Shown: positions 5,971 to 7,744 of the stretch, piece after piece
Layout of the letters: each line of letters opens with the position of its first letter
Numbering within the stretch: the stretch's first letter is position 1
Source: Atopobiaceae bacterium
Lineage (GTDB): Bacteria > Actinomycetota > Coriobacteriia > Coriobacteriales > Atopobiaceae
DNA length: 7,744 nucleotides
Assembly: GCA_017510875.1 (NCBI GenBank)
Contig: JAFWLX010000211.1
Span: 1-7,744, forward strand
Direction of reading: 5' to 3'
Notes under the pieces: generated by a model
Databases searched by the model: none
Seen by the model: the letters and a program-made list of their open reading frames with translations, nothing else
What the model was told of the DNA's origin: nothing
Position numbers and translations under genes: made by a program

Positions 5971-6936
5971 CTACTCCTCAACCCACTCTTCCTCGGCTAC
6001 TTCTTCCTCGACTACTTCTTCCTCGACAGGCTCTTCGACCGACTCTTCTGCCGGCACCTCCTCGACAATCTCACCCGAAGGCGTTGCCGACTGCGGCGAG
6101 GTGGTAATCTCGCCCGCAACCTGACCGGCTGCCTCAGCTTTGGGCACGCAGATGAGCACCGTACGACCATAACCATCGTAATAATTGCAGGTAATAAGGT
6201 TAAGGGCGTGGCTTATGCGCGGAACGAGCTGAGCCGCATCAGAACGAGCCACCACTGCCTTAGACACACGCTCGCCTAGATAGGCATGGAAGGCATCGAG
6301 ACTCTCAAACTTGAACTTGCGCACAGTCATGTCGGTGTCCTGCGTGTAGTACAGTGCCAGCGGCTCGCACTCGTAGGCCTGCTGCTCGGTTACGTACCAC
6401 ACGGTATCGATAGCATCAAAGGCTTCCTGGTTATCCATGTCGGCAATGGCCTTGAACATGGTTCCGTTCAAAAGATGATGGCCATAGATGAGCGTGGAGG
6501 GGTCCTGCATGCCGGGACGCGTGCACTCGTAGTCGGCAAACAGCACGCCGCCAAAGGCGTACTCGCCAGTGGCCGAGGTGTGCAGGTACTTCTCGTTGTC
6601 ATTGGCCTCGTACACGGGGTAGTTGATCTCGGTGCCGGGAATCTGTATCCAGGCAATGACGTCTGGATTTATGGCCTTAAGGCCCTCCCAGTCAACCTCG
6701 GGCGCCTGAGATACCTCGTCGCCCTGCTCGGTGTCGTTGACCTTGGCATATATGGTGAGCTTTGCAATCTCGCGATCTTGCTGGAGATAGCGCAGCTGTG
6801 CTGCGCCCCACATTCCGCCCGCTACCAAAAGCAACGCAACGCCCACTACGATGAGTATGTTTGAGAGCAGGTTGCTTTTCTTCTTGGCCTTGCCGTGCGA
6901 ACGGCGTCCGGTGCCTTGCTCCTGATAGTTGTCCAC
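5971..6936 (-). CDS. srtB: Class B sortase with acidic C-terminal tail
   Basis: The protein is 321 aa. A basic cytoplasmic start (RRSHGKAKKK) precedes one membrane anchor at about 24-46, and the catalytic domain (about 83-266) faces outside. Class B features are NPDVIAWIQIPGTEINYPV (90-108), then YGHHLLNGTMF with catalytic H153, LNLITCNYYDG with nucleophile C250, and GRTVLIC with R258. The His-Cys-Arg triad is therefore intact. Sortases cleave a C-terminal sorting signal (NPQTN-like for class B) and join the protein to cell wall or pilus subunits; no substrate with such a signal is visible in this window. After the domain comes a ~55-residue extension ending in a Glu/Val tail (289-321, 18 of 33 residues Glu), partly encoded by 15-bp tandem repeats. 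This is unusual, as the family normally ends soon after the Arg strand. The start is GTG at 6936 with AGGGG 6 nt upstream. The gene lies 67 bp after purE and 46 bp before the lipoprotein. Confidence 0.92.
   Translation of the reverse strand: MDNYQEQGTGRRSHGKAKKKSNLLSNILIVVGVALLLVAGGMWGAAQLRYLQQDREIAKLTIYAKVNDTEQGDEVSQAPEVDWEGLKAINPDVIAWIQIPGTEINYPVYEANDNEKYLHTSATGEYAFGGVLFADYECTRPGMQDPSTLIYGHHLLNGTMFKAIADMDNQEAFDAIDTVWYVTEQQAYECEPLALYYTQDTDMTVRKFKFESLDAFHAYLGERVSKAVVARSDAAQLVPRISHALNLITCNYYDGYGRTVLICVPKAEAAGQVAGEITTSPQSATPSGEIVEEVPAEESVEEPVEEEVVEEEVAEEEWVEE
5982..6026. repeat. 15-bp tandem repeat encoding the sortase acidic tail
   Basis: CTACTTCTTCCTCGA occurs twice, head to tail and identical (5997-6011, 6012-6026), preceded by a degenerate copy (5982-5996). 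It is in frame and encodes a five-residue Glu/Val unit. Further TC-rich sequence continues to about 6070. Copy number could vary by slippage without breaking the frame. Confidence 0.8.
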
Positions 6937-6942
6937 GATTCA

Positions 6943-6947
6943 CCCCT
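6943..6947 (-). promoter_or_regulatory. Ribosome binding site for the GTG start of the sortase
   Basis: AGGGG on the minus strand is 6 nt before GTG 6936. No ATG in this frame lies before the membrane anchor, so GTG is the best start. Confidence 0.6.
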
Positions 6948-7003
6948 CGTTTGAAGTATTTTTCTGGCCCTTGAGTACCTCGTGCCCTGGCCCTTACCTA
7001 GGT

Positions 7004-7465
7004 CTATGCCTTGGCCATGGCCTGTTTGAACTCGACAATCTTCTGCTGGTATTCGGGCATGGTGGCGCCTAGAATCTGCGCGGCGTAGATGGCCGCGTTT
7101 TTAGAGCCATTGATTGCCACGCACGCAACGGGTACGCCCGAGGGCATTTGCACCATGGAGAGCAGCGAGTCCATACCACCCAGATCGCTTGTCTTGATGG
7201 GCACACCAATGATAGGCAAAGGCGTGTACGCAGCGACCACTCCGCCCAGGTGCGCAGCCTTACCCGCAGCGGCAATAATGACCTTGAGACCACGACTTGC
7301 GGCAGACTCGGCCCACTCGTGAACCTTGTTGGGCGCACGATGCGCCGAAGCAATGACCAGCTCGTACGGAATTCCAAACTCCTCAAGCTGCGCCGTGCAG
7401 GCTTCCATAACAGGCAGGTCAGACTTAGAACCCATGATGATGCCAACAAGTGGTGTATCGGCCAT
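7004..7465 (-). CDS. purE: N5-carboxyaminoimidazole ribonucleotide mutase, class I PurE
   Basis: The 153-aa cytosolic enzyme converts N5-CAIR to CAIR in IMP synthesis and normally works with PurK, which is not in the window. Motifs are GSKSDLPVM (12-20), SAHRAP with the catalytic His at 42 (E. coli His45 equivalent), AAGKAAHLGGVVA (66-78), IGVPI, GGMDSLLSMVQMPSGVPVA (96-114) and the closing AAQIL. The GMDSLLSMVQMP block and short length mark class I (mutase) rather than class II (AIR carboxylase). The AHLGG segment has Gly where many class I enzymes have Pro. The start is ATG at 7465 with GGAGG 5 nt upstream; an in-frame TTG at 7477 overlaps that site and is rejected. It is the first gene of the minus-strand run and has a promoter and palindrome in front. 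Confidence 0.95.
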   Translation of the reverse strand: MADTPLVGIIMGSKSDLPVMEACTAQLEEFGIPYELVIASAHRAPNKVHEWAESAASRGLKVIIAAAGKAAHLGGVVAAYTPLPIIGVPIKTSDLGGMDSLLSMVQMPSGVPVACVAINGSKNAAIYAAQILGATMPEYQQKIVEFKQAMAKA

Positions 7466-7470
7466 TCGTG

Positions 7471-7475
7471 CCTCC
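7471..7475 (-). promoter_or_regulatory. Ribosome binding site deciding the purE start
   Basis: GGAGG on the minus strand, 5 nt before ATG 7465. The TTG at 7477 lies inside or upstream of it. Confidence 0.65.
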
Positions 7476-7498
7476 AAGCGGTGGTAGTGCTGATTGCG

Positions 7499-7514
7499 CT
7501 ATTAGCGCTAATAG
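7499..7514. promoter_or_regulatory. 16-bp perfect palindrome, candidate operator of the purE operon
   Basis: CTATTAGCGCTAATAG reads the same on both strands. It overlaps the last bases of the proposed -10 element and covers the expected transcription start, a classic repressor position. The same bases also form a tandem 9-bp repeat (GCGCTATTA then GCGCTAATA, 7496-7513). In RNA it could fold as a 6-bp stem with a GCGC loop. No regulator gene is nearby, so the binding protein is unknown. Confidence 0.6.
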
Positions 7515-7518
7515 TATA
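7513..7518 (-). promoter_or_regulatory. Candidate -10 element of the purE operon promoter
   Basis: TATACT on the minus strand (5 of 6 to TATAAT), about 50 nt ahead of the purE ATG. No good -35 is seen at 16-18 bp; the candidates there (CACATT, GCACAT) are poor, so it would need an activator or be weak. An alternative promoter is TTGTCC (7597-7602) with TATGGT (7575-7580), 16-bp spacing, giving a longer leader. Confidence 0.45.
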
Positions 7519-7521
7519 GCT

Positions 7522-7582
7522 GCACAAAGGCTGCAATGTGCGACGAGTATGTGGGGTTACGTGGCCTATACTCAACCATAGG
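7522..7582 (-). promoter_or_regulatory. Small overlapping inverted repeats upstream of purE
   Basis: Three short stems are present: GCACA/TGTGC (7522-7526 with 7537-7541), GAGTAT/ATACTC (7545-7550 with 7568-7573) and CCTAT/ATAGG (7565-7569 with 7578-7582). The last two share bases and exclude each other. They may be operators, or leader RNA if transcription starts at the upstream promoter. They do not match the purine riboswitch core that I know. Confidence 0.3.
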
Positions 7583-7589
7583 TACTGCC

Positions 7590-7744
7590 CGCGCACGGAC
7601 AAGGGCGGCGGCCCTCGGGACTCCCCTTCGGCTCACGCTCCGCCCTTACGACGCGGCAGCTGCGGAACTCGGCTGCTGCGCGTTTTGCACGAGCCCTTCG
7701 GGCCGTAACATGCCACTGGCATGTTACGCTCGCTAAGCGCCGCG
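7590..7744. other. GC-rich intergenic stretch with several inverted repeats
   Basis: No gene is supported here. Inverted repeats seen are AAGGGCGG/CCGCCCTT (about 7601-7608 with 7640-7647), GCGGCAGC with GCTGCTGC (one G-U pair, 7652-7678 region), GCCC-TTC-GGGC (about 7693-7703) and the 25-bp one at 7704-7728. No T-run follows any of them on either strand. They may belong to the 3' end of a gene beyond the window or to an intergenic repeat. Confidence 0.4.
7704..7728. repeat. 25-bp near-perfect inverted repeat
   Basis: CGTAACATGCC-ACT-GGCATGTTACG: eleven perfectly paired bases around a 3-base centre (twelve around one base if the A-T pair is counted). There is no T-run on either strand, so it is either an operator-like site or a structural repeat. 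Confidence 0.65.

Noticed and set aside
6286..6864. 192-aa open frame on the + strand
   Set aside because: Fully antisense to the sortase, whose triad is intact; no ribosome site or motif of its own.
6964..6995. Two 9-bp direct repeats (CTGGCCCTT) between purE and the sortase gene
   Set aside because: Short, one pair only, with no other sign of insertion or protein binding; could be chance in GC-rich DNA.
7536..7736. 66-aa + strand frame at the right end
   Set aside because: No ribosome site, low-complexity Ala/Arg content and several inverted repeats inside it.
7633..7743. Minus-strand frame of about 36 codons entering from the right edge
   Set aside because: Crosses the 25-bp inverted repeat, no recognisable family; cannot be told from chance without sequence beyond the edge.

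Overview
The window looks like chromosome of a high-GC Gram-positive bacterium, most likely an actinobacterium of the class Coriobacteriia (Collinsella/Olsenella-like). This taxonomic call is inference. It rests on GC-rich codon choice, strong Shine-Dalgarno sites, actinobacterial-looking PurM/PurN/PurE and a class B sortase. The first ~1.7 kb reads differently: it is A/T-richer, uses AGA, AUA and AAA codons freely, and carries Firmicutes-type gene families. It may be horizontally acquired, or, if this is a metagenomic contig, an assembly join.

Left block (1-1715, + strand): the C-terminal end of a DUF4256-family protein; a short coding-like remnant with no start codon, ending inside a compact hairpin; then an intact 403-aa stand-alone acyltransferase of the condensation/BAHD/alcohol-acetyltransferase fold with an HSLTDG active-site motif. 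It ends only 17 bp from the convergent gene on the other strand, and there is no obvious terminator.

Main block (1733-7465, - strand): a tightly packed run of six genes, read right to left: purE, class B sortase, a small lipoprotein with YD/RHS-like repeats, purM, purN, and a membrane dCache-GGDEF diguanylate cyclase. Gaps are 21-67 bp and every gene has its own Shine-Dalgarno site, so a single operon is likely. PurN, PurM and PurE catalyse three steps of de novo IMP synthesis. The sortase and lipoprotein are envelope proteins set between purE and purM, and the cyclase consumes GTP, a product of the pathway.

Right end (7466-7744): the purE upstream region. A 16-bp perfect palindrome, which is also a 9-bp tandem repeat, overlaps a TATACT -10 element and is a good operator candidate. 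Further upstream lie competing small hairpins and a GC-rich stretch with several inverted repeats, including a near-perfect 25-bp one. I see no convincing gene there. No CRISPR, tRNA, rRNA, IS element or defence system was seen. The most unusual features are the envelope genes inside the purine operon, the sortase's repeat-encoded acidic tail, and the composition break at about 1716-1732.
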